The notes below the pieces were generated by a model. It saw only the letters and a list, made by a program, of their open reading frames with translations. It was not told the DNA's origin and made no database searches. A program made the position numbers and the translations under genes. Positions 25,668 to 38,700 of a stretch of DNA of 64,000 bases are shown here, piece by piece. Each line of letters begins with the position of its first letter. Position 1 is the first letter of the stretch. This DNA is from Trichoplax adhaerens (Eukaryota; Placozoa; Uniplacotomia; Trichoplacea; Trichoplacidae): assembly GCF_000150275.1 (NCBI RefSeq), contig NW_002060952.1:890482-954481 (forward strand), given 5' to 3'.

Positions 25668-26720
25668 TTATCGTAGCTTAGGCTACAGAGCTCTGCAAAC
25701 CTCTAGCACTGAGTCGTAGAAGTCTGATGCTACCTGATCGCACCCGCGAATTTTAAATAACACGTAGACTTGCTAGTAAAAGTGTCAAATCATTGCTAGT
25801 TTGCATCTCGACAGTATAGCCTTCTCTCTCTTCCCAAAATCTTCACATGATATAGTAGGTTTCTGTAAAATGGTACCCGGATCATTAGCAATGATGCCCA
25901 TACGAGTATAGTATTATCACTTGTCACTCGATGACGGTACTAGTTCCTTTCTGCTAGTAACGCCACTGGTGTCGAGATGAAATTACTGTACTTACCTAAA
26001 ATATCCTGTAGACAGATTTCAGTAGCGATCGCTTGAAGGGTTATCAAAAAATAAAAAAATAACTCAGGCAATTCTCGGTTATTCCAATAGATCATCGAAA
26101 TAAAGCGCTTGAATTTCTAGTAGTAACTTATAACTCAAAATCACGACCTGAAGAAACCTCTTAGCCAGTGCATGCTGAATCATTGTGATATGGGAAAGGG
26201 TGAAAATGGACTAGAGGCGCTAATGCAATAACAAGGGATATCATACAGTATAATGACGCAAATACGAAACTAGGCATACAGATCTGGCCAGTAATCATCG
26301 ATTACAAACGCTTGAAAATACCTCCATCTGCAGAGCAGCACGTATAACTTTATCATAGTCTATGTACCTTCACTCCTCCATGACTGGAAGTGAAATATTT
26401 GTATATCAAATAATACAGTACATGGTAATCCTATTTCCCTGTAATATCGTGAGCAAAGGTTATGTTAAAATCTTGTTTACTAATTGTATGTCAAGGACTA
26501 TTAATACTAGCAATGACACTTTTCAACTGACTCAATCGTGATTTAAGAGTACCTGTGCTACGATCAAGTACAATAAAAAACATGTTATTACCCTGATAAT
26601 ACGATTACTTGGTAAAACGTTTTTCTAACAATTAGCTTTGCTAAGACATATGAAATAGAATGTCTCTGCTACACTGTAGTAAGATAGTGCTTTGACTTGG
26701 TTTAAAAACGCAAAAACGTC

Positions 26721-26726
26721 TTTATT
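26721..26726 (-). promoter_or_regulatory. Possible poly(A) signal of BCKDHA
   Basis: TTTATT on the plus strand (AATAAA on the coding strand), about 100 nt past the BCKDHA stop. Confidence 0.45.
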
Positions 26727-26824
26727 CTTTTGTATCCAACAATGATCATCTTTTCAACGTAGCTCAATAAACTATAGAATTCCGATAAATAACACTTATT
26801 AGCAATCTAGTTGTGTAAAAATTA

Positions 26825-28701
26825 TTATCTTTCAAATTTATCCAACGGATATTCATCTTGGTGCTTTTCTAAATGTTCTTCCAAGTTTTTATATTGTTCC
26901 TTTAAGATCTCCGGCATACCATCATAGACATCATTGAAGACTTCATACAAGTTTGGCTTTTGAATTTTTTCAGCTTTTTTCATGGCATTTATAACGCCTT
27001 CTCTGCATTCTTTCTTTAATTCGCTTTCAAGATTATCATTCCACCAACCTTGCTTTGTAAGGAATAATCGCAGCCGAATAATGGGATGATCGATCTTGTC
27101 CCAGTGAGATACTTCATCGGCTCCTCGATAAGCAGACCAATCATCGCTGGTGCTATGATGTCCAACTCTGAAAAGATAGCATTAGAGTATTACAACTATT
27201 GAAATGCATAACGTGTATCATTGATGGAACCGATATGAATTGTCAATGAATACATTTTATTACAACGCACCTGTACGTCATGGCCTCGACTAAAACAGGA
27301 GCATTTTCTTCCACAGCAATTTTTCGAGCTGCTTTTGTTGCCACATACACAGCAAAGAGGTCATTACCATCAACGCGTACAACCGCCATACCATAACCGC
27401 TACCTCTGCTTGCTAGTTTTATAGTATAACGAAAGATGTTGTTTTATACAATAAATGTGTATACATTATTTTACTCTATTTAGGCTTGATTACAACGGAT
27501 GCATTCCACTTGTGTAACATAACAATTTATCGCAAAATTGCGAAAATTTCACGTAGCGTCACATCAATAAAACTTACCTATGCCATCTCCTTTATACTGT
27601 TCACTAGTTGGAGTAGAGATGGCATAACCATTGTTTCGGCTATTAGAAAGAAGACGATACAAAATGGAATTTTAAAGTACCGTATATCGAATAGAATTAT
27701 ATTGTGCTATACGATGGTAACATTAAAAACGTAGATCAACCTACCAAAAGAAAATAACCGGAGCTGAGAGTGTCGCAGCGAAATTAAAGGCTGCATGAGC
27801 ATCTCCTTCACTTGCAGCGCCATCACCGAAATAGCAGATAACACACTTTCTATCCCCTCTTCTTTTTAGAGCGTATGCAGCCCCAGATGCTATTTGATAA
27901 AGGTCATCGTCAATGCATTTCAATAACCGACCAGAGGCGTTCTAGTAAGGTTGTATCTGAAATCTTACAGTATTACATACCTTGTGGCATTTGAGTAGCC
28001 AATGGAGATGAAATGGTTACAAAGTTGAGCGCTTTTGAGCCATAGTGTACAGGCATTTGTTTACCCTTTCCAATATCTAGAGTGTTAGCATAGCACTGAT
28101 TCATAAAATCGTCTAGCGTAAAGCCACGGTATAGCAAAACTCCTGCTTCACGATACTGGCCAAATACAACATCATGAGGGTCGAGTGCGGCTGCACTACC
28201 AAAATGCGTTGCTTCTTCGCCATAATTCGTCATATAAAAGGATATACGACCCTAAAAAGAGAAATGAGTTACTGTAATTAAAGTGAGATCATGTTACCGA
28301 TAGCTGATATTAGTAACGCAAGTTGGCAAGAAATCGCTATCTCTATAGTAATACTCGTAACATTTTCGCCATATTTGAAGTGAAATTCTTATACAATTGT
28401 AATTCATCAACATATATAAAGATTTTACCTGTCGCTGAGAATCGTACATAATTCTATCCATCGTGCTTAGCAAAACCATTTGGCGGTACATACCTACAAT
28501 GTTTGATTCTTCTAACTATTTTAACGATAAATACAGATATTACTCATTTACAGTAATAAATAGAATGAGTAATAGCTGTGTATCTGCAAACATATGAAAT
28601 GTACTATTCAACAGTATCCAGTCCTATAGCAGAATAAATTGGTAAAACGCTTTGTGGTATATTTTGATTTGCTACCAGGAAAGAGTGGTACATCATCGGT
28701 A
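26825..28701 (-). CDS. BCKDHA: Branched-chain 2-oxoacid dehydrogenase E1 alpha, 5' end unresolved
   Basis: Secure exons: 28493-28429, 28251-27981, 27889-27745, 27639-27578, 27412-27271 and 27167-26825, in phase, encoding 341 residues. They read [55 protein letters not shown], then the thiamine diphosphate motif from [14 protein letters not shown] to [27 protein letters not shown] follows, then the phosphorylation loop [10 protein letters not shown] and QGWWN. The C-terminus is [11 protein letters not shown]1 alpha with E1 beta decarboxylates branched-chain 2-oxoacids in the mitochondrial matrix; BCKDK phosphorylates the conserved loop serine in mammals. Upstream, 28701-28620 encodes DDVPLFPG, matching the mammalian N-terminal region, but PIYSAIGLD follows in another frame and an expected stretch is missing. 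The mitochondrial presequence exon was not found. Confidence 0.92.
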
Positions 28702-29544
28702 CTGCAAAATCTCTATATAAGATTTGATTTATAAGATAATACATCATTTTCAAGACTATAGTCTCGCTGTAGAATCTTGCAATGTACAATAAGTTTACTC
28801 CAATGACAAGAAGTCGAAACGATCTTAACGAGCTGATATACTAGGATAAATTTTCAATCGTAAAGTTAAGTCTGATAGACTAATATACACAAATACAGTA
28901 TAATATAGTTTATTAGCAATTCTTATCTTAGAAAAGTGGTGAGTAAGCCGAGAGAACGTGGAATTTAATTTATGATATTGAATTGTTAACATCATTCAAC
29001 ATGTAGAAACAGTATTGCACCATGTCTCGTACTCCCTCACCCTAGGCCATGCTGTGGAGTACAGCAGACTAAAATTTAGCGCTTCAAAATATCTGATCAC
29101 GTTATCGTCATATAAGCATGAAAGTTCATTAGGTACCAGATCCATCTACACCCTATCCATCCTACAGGATCTTGATGATATAAGACTTGCAAGTGAATCA
29201 CTTGGCAAGGTAATGTACTGTATTTTTAGCTACAATAAAATGACAACATTGTAGCATTTGTATCTAACTTCGAGTTCTACACTACACACGTATAAACTAT
29301 CATCATTCGACTACCTTCTACTCTCCTAGCGTTTTTAAGCAAAATTATTACCTTTTGTAGAGGTAAACAGATACCAGCTGGATAAACCTTATATCGCATG
29401 GAATGATAATTTTTCCATAATGTTGATGCAGTACGCCTAGTCAGATTGGCAGCCATTTTGGATGACTATAGCCCTACAGTTACATGCCTAGGATAGCAAG
29501 AAGGCAAGTCCGGGCTGTCTGTCCTAGTCTAATTGGAAGGGTGG

Positions 29545-29620
29545 TCCGGTCCGGTACGGTACGGTACGGTACTAACGACAATGTACAGTACGTACTGTAC
29601 GCACGGTACTGTACATTGTC
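29545..29620. repeat. GGTACGG repeats followed by a perfect hairpin
   Basis: GGTCCGGTCC gives way to GGTACGGTACGGTACGGTAC. Then 29577-29591 (GACAATGTACAGTAC) is exactly the reverse complement of 29606-29620, with a 14-nt loop that itself contains GTACTGTAC. Confidence 0.9.
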
Positions 29621-30025
29621 AAAACTTTTAGTAAAAACGCCATAGGAGAGCGAGTGCCTATAGTGTAGTACTGCCACACGTAACTGAATGATACGTTAGA
29701 CTAAAGTGCAACAGCTGGCCGGATTGCATTTGCATCAGCAATCCAGGGTTAGCTTTGCTGAGGAAGAGCCTCCATCGAAAGAGGCAAAAATTAAGAGTTT
29801 ATGGCTTATTAAAGCATATATTTGATTACTTATCATCATCATCACTGATCCAATTCTACGTATACGATTACTGTAGCAGCTGATTGGACTGTAGTCTTGT
29901 GGATCGCATGGTTGAAACTAGTGTAACCTTAGAGGTCGAAAAAAAACTAGAGCTCTAACTTTGGCCTGCACGATTACCGAGAAGTCAAATAAAGTTGATT
30001 AGGATTAGGTCGGTTGTTGACTAGC

Positions 30026-30450
30026 TTAATTCCACCTATTAGTGTATTACGCATAGCTGGTTCGAATGCAGTCGATATAATTAATTCCATCTACTAGTAT
30101 TTTACGCTTGGCCTGGTATTAGTGTTGCAGCATTATCGTAGAAAAAGCTGATTCAATTGCAGCTGACAAGATTAATTCCACCTGCCGGTGTTTACCTTTG
30201 CCCTGTTGTAGCATGATACACTAATATAAAGGTAGAGTAATTAATGAGATTGAAGTTTACAACAGTAGCAATTCCATCTACCTGTGTTGATACTTGCTCT
30301 GCAGTAGTGTATTACAGTATTGTAACTGGCTAGATTGCGGCTTATCAAAATTTTAATTCCATCAACCAGTATTTTACGCCTACCCTGTTGTACAGCATTG
30401 CAGTATTTTATACAGTTACTGATCTAGATTGCAGCTTACACAAGATTCAA
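30026..30450. repeat. Decayed tandem repeats, unit about 90 bp
   Basis: The string TTAATTCCATCTACTAGTGT, with variants, recurs at about 30026, 30081, 30172, 30270 and 30353, each followed by a TTTACGC/ACTTGC part and a CCTGTTGTA or GCAGTAGTGT part. Spacing is 55 to 97 nt. The units are strongly diverged, so the array is old. It ends about 250 nt before the first FMO start codon. Confidence 0.7.
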
Positions 30451-30693
30451 CACGTAGTGATTACCCTTCTACCTCGACGATAGGAAGAGCTTTTAATCAA
30501 ATCGACCGGTCTTTCCAATTCCATTACATTATTGTAGTGTTTAATCTGACAACTCAACGAATTGCAATTGACGAGATTGCGTAGAATTAGCCTTAAACTA
30601 AGTCAATTCAATCCATAAGTATTCAAATTTGACCTACAATTTTACAATATCATAACTCATCCTAGCTGACAATTAAAGACATTGATTAGTAAC

Positions 30694-33600
30694 ATGAAGG
30701 TTGCTATCGTTGGTGCTGGTGTTAGCGGTCTTACAGCTCTTAAGCAATGCCTTGATGAAGGTATCCAGGCCACTGTCTTCGAAAAAGAGGAGCAAATAGG
30801 CGGTATTTGGACATTTTCAGGTTTGTTGAAAGTAATAATCATTCGACCGTTGTCCATGTTTAGAGTTATTTGGACTGCACTATATTGTAAAGGCATGCTT
30901 AAATTTGTTAGAGTTGTTTGCTTTCATGTTGCGGATACAGTACTCCAATACCCCTTCACAACGGTTGATTCAACGCCATACCTTATGGTTGATTTACTGC
31001 AATAGATTAGAAATCAGTTAATAGTCTCTAATATCTGTAACATCAGAATAAATCAATAATACCATCATTCAGTCTTCTATGCTATTGAACGATAGGAGAT
31101 TTTAACTAGCAGCATTTATCCTTTGTATCATGCTGATCGACTTGGAAAGTGTATTAAGCATCACGGTAAATGGTGGTATAATCCAATCCTACCTACACCG
31201 CGATTTCGTATGAACTAATTGATCCATCCCAGCTTCGTCTAATGTGCTGCTTTTAGCCTATCCAACTAAATTATGCTACTTATTACAATACATGTTACCT
31301 ATTCAACTCTATGATACTATTTTAGCCTATTCAACTATGCCTTACATGCAAATGCTAATACCACAAGTGGAATGTTATGCAAATAATGCAATATAGAACG
31401 ATCGTAATTCTATCATTATAGTTTCGTCATCACTTTATACCATGTCGAAAGTAATTCGATTGCAGATAGGCAGAATTCACATAGCATTTTTTTCTATATA
31501 TGCTGGTTAGAGACGCCAGGCAAGGGAGGACTGGTTTATCGATCGGTTATTACCAATACTAGTAAGGATATGACTGGATTTAGCGACTATCCCATGCCAG
31601 ATGATTATCCACCTTATATACATAACTCTCAGGTAGTGCAGTACTTGCAGATGTAAGTATCAATCAGTAATTATTTTTTTATGCGATATCCATGTTGGAT
31701 TGTATTAAAAATATAGCTTATGCTAAGCAAGCATTGTTGTAAGCAGTGATGTAGTTCAATTGTAAGTTTTCACGATATTTACCATAGTCTTATAGAATAC
31801 ATATTATTAAAAGCTTTATAGCTTTCCATGATTTAGAAATATTGAAATTACCCTCGAATTAGTTAGCATGTTTAATTTTCCGCCTATATTTTATTGTATC
31901 CAATAGGTACTGCGATCATTTTAAGCTGAATGAACACATACAGTTTAATACTAGCGTACGAAAGATTGAAAAAGCTGCCAACTATCAGCAGAGTGGCAGA
32001 TGGGATATAACTCTCAGTCGGAATGATACTAATGAAACAACTACAGAAACATTCGATGCAGTCATGGTTGCTAACGGACTATATAGCAAAATTTCTCTTC
32101 CTCATTTTCAAGGTGTTGAGAACTTCCGTGGCAAACTTTTACATAGTAGAGATTATAAAGATTGGAAAGGTACACCAATACTAAACGGAATCTATTGAGC
32201 CAAAGCCTTTACCTATCCTTTGCTGTTATCCTGAAGTCAATACCTTACGCAAATAGAGCTGACTCATTAATTTTCTAAAAACTAATACTTATGTAGTATA
32301 ATTAGCAGATGAGATAAAATACTTGCTCTTCTTGTCAAATAGGATACGAAAACAAAAGAGTACTAGTTGTAGGATCTGGTAGTTCTGCTGTTGATATTGC
32401 TGTCGAGCTCAGCTATCATTGTTCACAAGTCTATATGAGTACACGATCTGGAGCTTGGGTCTTTGGACGTGTTAGTTCTGGTGGATTACCTGCTGATAGT
32501 CTATTGAGTCGTTTTACAATGATGGTACCTCGAAAAATCGTAAAGTATGTATTGCGATCAGAATTGAATCAAAAGTTTGACCATGCCAAATACGGTCTAG
32601 GAGCAAATTATGACATCCTTACGAAATCCATCGTTGTTAATGATGATATAGCCGGTAAATACTAATTTTGTATGCTATTACACGGATTACTAGTGAATAC
32701 CTATAAGTATATTTTCTAGTAGTCCACGACTACTACTACGTGGATTACTAGTGAATAACCGTAAATATGTTTTCTAGTAGTCCATGACTACTATCATAGG
32801 CTGTGAAAGGACTATGAATAAATAATAAATAACCGTTGGATTTAATAAGACGAAGAAAATTTGAATAGTGTTAAATACTAATTGTGTATACTACTATATG
32901 AATTACTATAGTGAACACGTAAATTTTCTAGTTTGTAACTACTGTCCTAGACCGTGAAAGGACTTCGGTTTTTATAATAATTAGATTTAATAAGATGAAG
33001 TGAATTTTAAGAATGTGCGAGTCTACATGATATGATACATATAATTTACTTTGTCTACATTTGCAATCAAATTGAAAAGCGCCTATCTAATTGAATTATA
33101 TTTGTCTTATTTTATACTATGATAAAGCTCGAATAATTTGCGGAGCAGTTAAAGTCAAAGATAATCTCAGTTGTATCAAAGAGCATGATGTTGAATTTTG
33201 TGATGGTACGATAGAGAAGGATATACAGGCAATCGTTTTTGCTACTGGTTTTGCCACTGCTATTACATGCTTGGATTCATCTATTATCACTCAGGATCAA
33301 TATGAATGCTTAAACTTGTATAGAAACATATTTCCTCCCGGGTTAGATCATCCAACACTGGCTATGATAGGTTACGTCCAAGTCGGTGGTGCGGTTTTTC
33401 CAGTATCAGAAATGCAATCAAGATATGTAGTACGTGTATTTAAAAAGTGTTTATCTTTGCCATCACAGGAAGAAATGATACGTGATATTGAGGATAGGCA
33501 TAAAGCTAATCAAAAAGCAGTTGTCAGAACGGAATGGTCAATCATTCGGGTATAGATATAATCGATATTTTCAAATAAAGTTCCTATTTCATATAGTCGA

Positions 33601-34118
33601 TAGCATCATTTGCACGATTAATCTTTACGAAGAAATTCTACAACGATTTTACTCTATTTACACTCAGTAGTTGATGTTATAGATACAAAATTGGTTTCCA
33701 CATTCAACTAAAATTAATTCTGGATGAATCATAAACTGATAAAGTTGGATATTAATTTTATCACTTGTTTTGTTTATGCTTGTATCTATCTATTATTTAG
33801 GTGGATTACATTAAGTATATGGATGAACTGGCCTCTCTAATAGGCTGCAAGTGTAATCTTTTATTGTTATTCTTCCGTGATCCGAAATTAGCATTAAGAT
33901 GCTTTTTTGGCCCATGTACGCCTACACAGTTTAGATTAGTGGGGCCACACCGTTGGAATAATGCCAAAAAGACAATTGAGAATAATGAAAAACGATTTGT
34001 TGGTTCAATTCAAACACGTCGATATATGCCACAGATGAAAAGTCGAAGTTGGTTCTGGTCAGGATTTGCAATCACTACAGCAGTAGTGATAGCTTATTAT
34101 ATCACTAGCTACTACTAG
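30694..34118 (+). CDS. Flavin-containing monooxygenase, paralogue 1
   Basis: Exons 30694-30820, 31511-31652, 31907-32169, 32343-32654, 33128-33549 and 33801-34118 encode 527 residues, the usual FMO length. The FAD dinucleotide motif GAGVSG is at 7-12, with Glu30 at the end of the second strand. The family signature FxGxxxHxxxY is [11 protein letters not shown] at 163-173. The NADPH motif GSGSSA is at 188-193 and the ATGF motif at 320-323. The tail carries the FMO segment [10 protein letters not shown] and a C-terminal hydrophobic anchor ([17 protein letters not shown]). FMOs oxygenate soft nucleophiles (N, S) with NADPH and O2 at the ER membrane. It is the most diverged of the three (for example FATGF where the others have TGY) and faces paralogue 2 tail to tail. 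An AATAAA lies at 34291. Confidence 0.93.
32655..33015. repeat. Imperfect repeats inside intron 4 of FMO paralogue 1
   Basis: The segment with GATTACTAGTGAATA, then TTTTCTAGTAGTCCA and GACTACTA, occurs twice in a row (32686-32789). A longer diverged copy, running from GTTAAATACTAATTGTGTA to GTGAAAGGACT and AGATTTAATAAGATGAAG, repeats the whole at 32870-33005. Confidence 0.75.
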
Positions 34119-35777
34119 TAATATTCTACTCAGTCTTGATTTTCTAATAAGTAACGCAATGCAATGTAGAATATTCTCATGCTAGAAAGACGTATCGATT
34201 AAAGTTAGAATTGATTTGTTTTGCTTATTTTTACGTAAGAACAGATGAAGTAAGAAATCATTTAAAAGGTTTCAAATATTGCATTCGTTCAATAAATAAT
34301 CGCTAACATGAAATAGAGATCGATTTATAAATTAAAATGTCTGTTTCTGCTAGCAATTGTGTGCTTACAGCGCTACTAAGCCGTTAATTACCGTTTGTCG
34401 TCAGCAACTAACGATGCTGCTACACTTTCTTATTACTAATTTTTTATTAGCGTAAGTGCGGATTGAAACTAATTATATGCAGTAATGGCTTAGTCATTAT
34501 TTATATTTTCTATAGGGTAAGAATTTTTATACTGGTTCTATCCTATAATAAATGCACTCTTAATATTTCTTGATGTTTACGTTTATCCAAACCCATTCAA
34601 GCGTATTGATAACAAATCTGTAGATGCTTATGCCAGTAAAAATGAAGTAGTCCTCTTGCTCTGATGATTATGTAATAGCAACATTAGGCATACTTATACT
34701 TGTATTTATCGAACAATCTCATTGAATGTAGAAAAGGGATTTTACAATATTATCAAGTTTTTCACTTATCTCAACATGCTAGAAGTTTAACCACATCTTG
34801 ATCATGACTGAACCTTCTTCTTATACTAGACTAACTCAATCGTTTATAGAAATATTTATGCACTCCCACTTTGTATCAGGTAGCGAATGATCTTATTGCA
34901 CTATTAAAATGTATAGACACATCACAATATCAGCAAGTTGTAGCAAAATTCTTACTGTTTGACAAGCAGAAAATCCAAATGTAAATTTCTATTAAACTTA
35001 TATCAGGAAATTAATCAAGACAGCGTTTATGTTGCTGAACGGTAAATTTATTATGAATACTGATTAGTAGACCTAAGTAAAATTCATTCTACTGCATAAC
35101 AGTTTTAATTCGTATAATTACTTTCTGTTTCATAGACGACAGTCAAATTACTAGCTTTGAATACAATATGCAGACTTACAGTAATAAACATTAAAGCTTA
35201 ATTATTAAATTATTAATTATGAAGAAATAGCATAAATACTGCGCTAATCTCTTTCATTGGCTGTTGTGGTAACTATATTATCGTCGTTGATGCAAGAGGT
35301 AATAGAAATGATAGGAGTGGGGATATGATTTGTTACAGCGAAAATACTACTGTAGTACCAGCTTTGCTGACACCTGTTTATGCCGTTATATTTCCAATTA
35401 TCAAGCTGTCGATACAAAGTATAATTTTTATTGAATTCATTTATGGCAGTTCAAATATCCGAATCACGTTTACGCATTGATTGGCTGATAGTATATTAAT
35501 AAACTATTTAAATTTACTTTTTGTTTCATAAAGATCACATTCCGTGCTATGCCAGATTATGGATTAAAAAATTGTGGCTAAGTGCTTGTAGTGGGTGAAC
35601 GTGGCGTAAATGTTTAAAGGCTAATATTTAATCGGCTAAAGTGATATAAAGCTATATATTTACCCATAACTATACTTAGAACTAATTAATTAAATCATAA
35701 TCAGGCGCTATTTCTGATCAGTTTATACAACTGTCAGGATTTCGACGTGATTCAGATTCAATACAGACATGGCAAAA
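34119..35777. other. Intergenic between convergent FMO genes
   Basis: The 3' flanks of paralogues 1 and 2. No coding segment or clear repeat is seen. Confidence 0.5.
34291..34296 (+). promoter_or_regulatory. Possible poly(A) signal of FMO paralogue 1
   Basis: AATAAA 172 nt past the stop codon on the coding strand. Confidence 0.4.
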
Positions 35778-38700
35778 CTATTGTTTGCTAATCAGCATTC
35801 CCTTAACTTGGCTAACGGCAGAAGAGAAAGTTCCTCCTAAAATATCAATAAATTATAAGGCCGTATGAATTATTTTAGTAAAACAATTAAAGGAATTAAG
35901 TAAAATTTGAATTAACCGATATCGCTGACTGCTCCTCCTATATCGCCATTACTGCGATATATAGCGTACGCAAGTGGAACCATGATAATACCAAGCAGTA
36001 CAAACCATGTGAAGAAACCGCTGCGACTTTTAACAGCTTTAACTTGGCGAGTGCACATAGAGTTGATCACGTTGTTATCGACACTTTCGATAGCCTTCTT
36101 GGCACCTTTCCAAGAATGTGGTCCCTGCAATCGATATTGCGGTGGAGTACAAGGACCAAAGCAACATTGGAATGCTAACTTAGGGTCGGTAAAGAACATA
36201 CTCAAAAAACTTGGTTTGCAGCCGATCAATGTAGCCAACTCATCCATAAATGGTATGAAATCAACCTAATATTCAAAAATGAATCAATTCATCTCACAAT
36301 TTATTCGTAAGCGATGATACCTCGTCATTACTAATTTGATCATGCATTAAATATAAGATTTTAGCGAAGGGACCACAATAATTGCAGAAGTTAAGGCACG
36401 AATTTCGTACTAAAAGTCAAACTTTTACTATTAGCAGAACGAAAATAAAACGGAAAATATTGGGTGAAATAGCTGCATGATTATAAATTTCATCATTCGG
36501 TAGAAATAATCATATAACTACCATATTGTTTTCTAAAATTTAAGATTGTACAAAAAATCAACTATTTTATAAATTTACTATCGACGTGTATACCTCGATG
36601 GTATGCCTTGGTGATTCGGTATATCTAGAAGCCATATGATCACGTTTTCCCGTTATGTCTGCCATCATTTCAGCTTCGGAGGGTAACGTACTTTTCTTGT
36701 TAAAGACTCGAGTAACCCATCGAGCTTGCATTTCTGATATTGGCATAATAGCACCTACGGGCTGAACAAATCCAACCATAGCCAATGTTGCATGTTTAAG
36801 ATGAGGTGGAAAGACGTATTTATATAAATCACATTTGTTTTCTACGACTTCTACAATGGATGGGTCCAGAAAAGGGAAACCAAATTTGTAACCAGTACTA
36901 TAGACAATCACATCGATATCTTTTTCAACCGTGCCATCGGTAAAAGTGACATCATGTTCAGTAAGGCTTTCTACGTTATCCTTTACTTTAACCGAGCCAC
37001 ATATTATTCGAACTATTCAGAATATACGTAAATGCGTTAAGAGTTAGCTAGGATGTGCTACTAGTTAAGAAAATGAGTATTAATGAAGTTACAACGAACT
37101 AGAAAGGCATGTATAGAACCACTAGAGAATTTACTGAAATTTATTTTCGAAATGACGATCTGAACGTCACCCATTATTAAAATCAATTTTTACTTAGCAT
37201 TTTACAATATGCAATAGCAATCTATTATGCAGAATTGTACACTATATTTTTGAAGGGAAACGAATCTTTTACTAATCTTACTAGGATAACTGTAACTTAA
37301 TTATTATAGGTGAGGAAGTGTAAGTATGGGTAAGTAAGCAGAGGTAAACTAGTGATCGTTTAATGCTACCGTTATTCCATTCCAAGACTAGAGACTAGAA
37401 TGTAATTTCAGCTCACTTATATTTTAGATTAGGTATCAATTAAAAATAAAACATCATTTACTGCCTTTGCTGAACGATTTTATTCGCGAGATACAGTATG
37501 CTCATATCATGTTAATAACCATTGCTTGAGTAGTAAATAGATATCTACGTTTCCTAAAAGCGTAATGCTTGTCCATATACACTGTTAAGAGCGACGTGTA
37601 AATGATTTATATAGTATACCTGGTAGTTCATCGCTCATTGTTGGATGTTGAGCAAGCACACGATAGGAAGTTTTTAAACCGTAATGCTCATGATTAAATC
37701 TTGCTTCACAACCCTTTTTCAATTCCGCTTCTAGCATCGATGTTGGCATAACAGCATTTATAAAACGATTGAAGACGTGATCTATTGGCTGTCCGCCAGG
37801 GCCCAGTCGTGAAAATACCCAAGTTCCGCGTCGAGTACTGAGGAAAACTTTAGAAGCGTGATGACTTGTTTCGCAAGCAACATCAACAGCTGAATTACCA
37901 ATGCCGACAACAACGACTCTTTTATTCTCGAAACCTATCCAACCAATATTACCGTAATTGCTCAAAATAGAGAACACGAGTCTATATTACAGAAAATATG
38001 CATGAAACTCTTTCTGTTGAACTAATTTTAAATTACAGCATTTACCGCGATAATCTTTGTAATCATGACTGTGCATTTGTTTGCCTTTAAACACATCCAT
38101 TCCTTTAAATGATGGCATCCTTGGATCCCAATGATGGCCTGAACATACCATTACACCATCATATGTCGTTGTTGTTTTGTTTGCATGATCATCCGAAGGA
38201 CTGGTAACTATATCCCATCTTCCGGTTTGATCGTAGTCAGATGCTTGTTTAATTTGATGGACGAAGGTATTATATCGGATATGTTTGTAGAGATCGAATT
38301 TTTCGGCGTACCTTTTAGTATTTGTACAGGTATAGGTATAAGATCAAAATAAAATAGTAAAGTTGTTATAGTGCAGTTACTGTAGAGGGTTATTGATCTT
38401 ACCGAGTAGATTATTGCAAATTACAATATTATCATTGCCATGCTGTGCATTCAAGAATATTTATGATTCATTTATCAAAATTATGAAGCGATTCGATTGA
38501 AAACATGACATAAAAACAACAACCGATACGATTCATGATCATCGTTTAAAAATATATATCAAACGAGAAACCATCAACTATAGGAACAATTACGTTGCAG
38601 GTTGTAATATTAAGAAGGGTATATCAACATGAGAGTCGATAAGAATGTGGTTGCTACTGTAGAATATACTAGCTTCGAAGATCATAGTCTGCTTTTTAAG

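Larger units (their letters stand above)
24768..26824. other. Intergenic with palindromes and a tandem duplication
   Basis: Between the divergent-side start of ESS2 and the 3' end of BCKDHA. 25010-25165 is packed with TACTGTAC/GTACAGTAC palindromes, and 25361-25667 is a two-copy tandem repeat listed separately. No coding segment is recognised; the ORF at 24993-25226 lies inside the palindromes. Confidence 0.55.
28702..30693. other. Region between divergent BCKDHA and FMO genes
   Basis: Should hold the missing BCKDHA 5' exon and promoter and the promoter of the first FMO gene. GGTACGG repeats and a perfect hairpin lie at 29545-29620, and decayed 90-bp repeats at 30026-30450. The ORF at 29015-29254 shows no family features. 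Confidence 0.5.
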
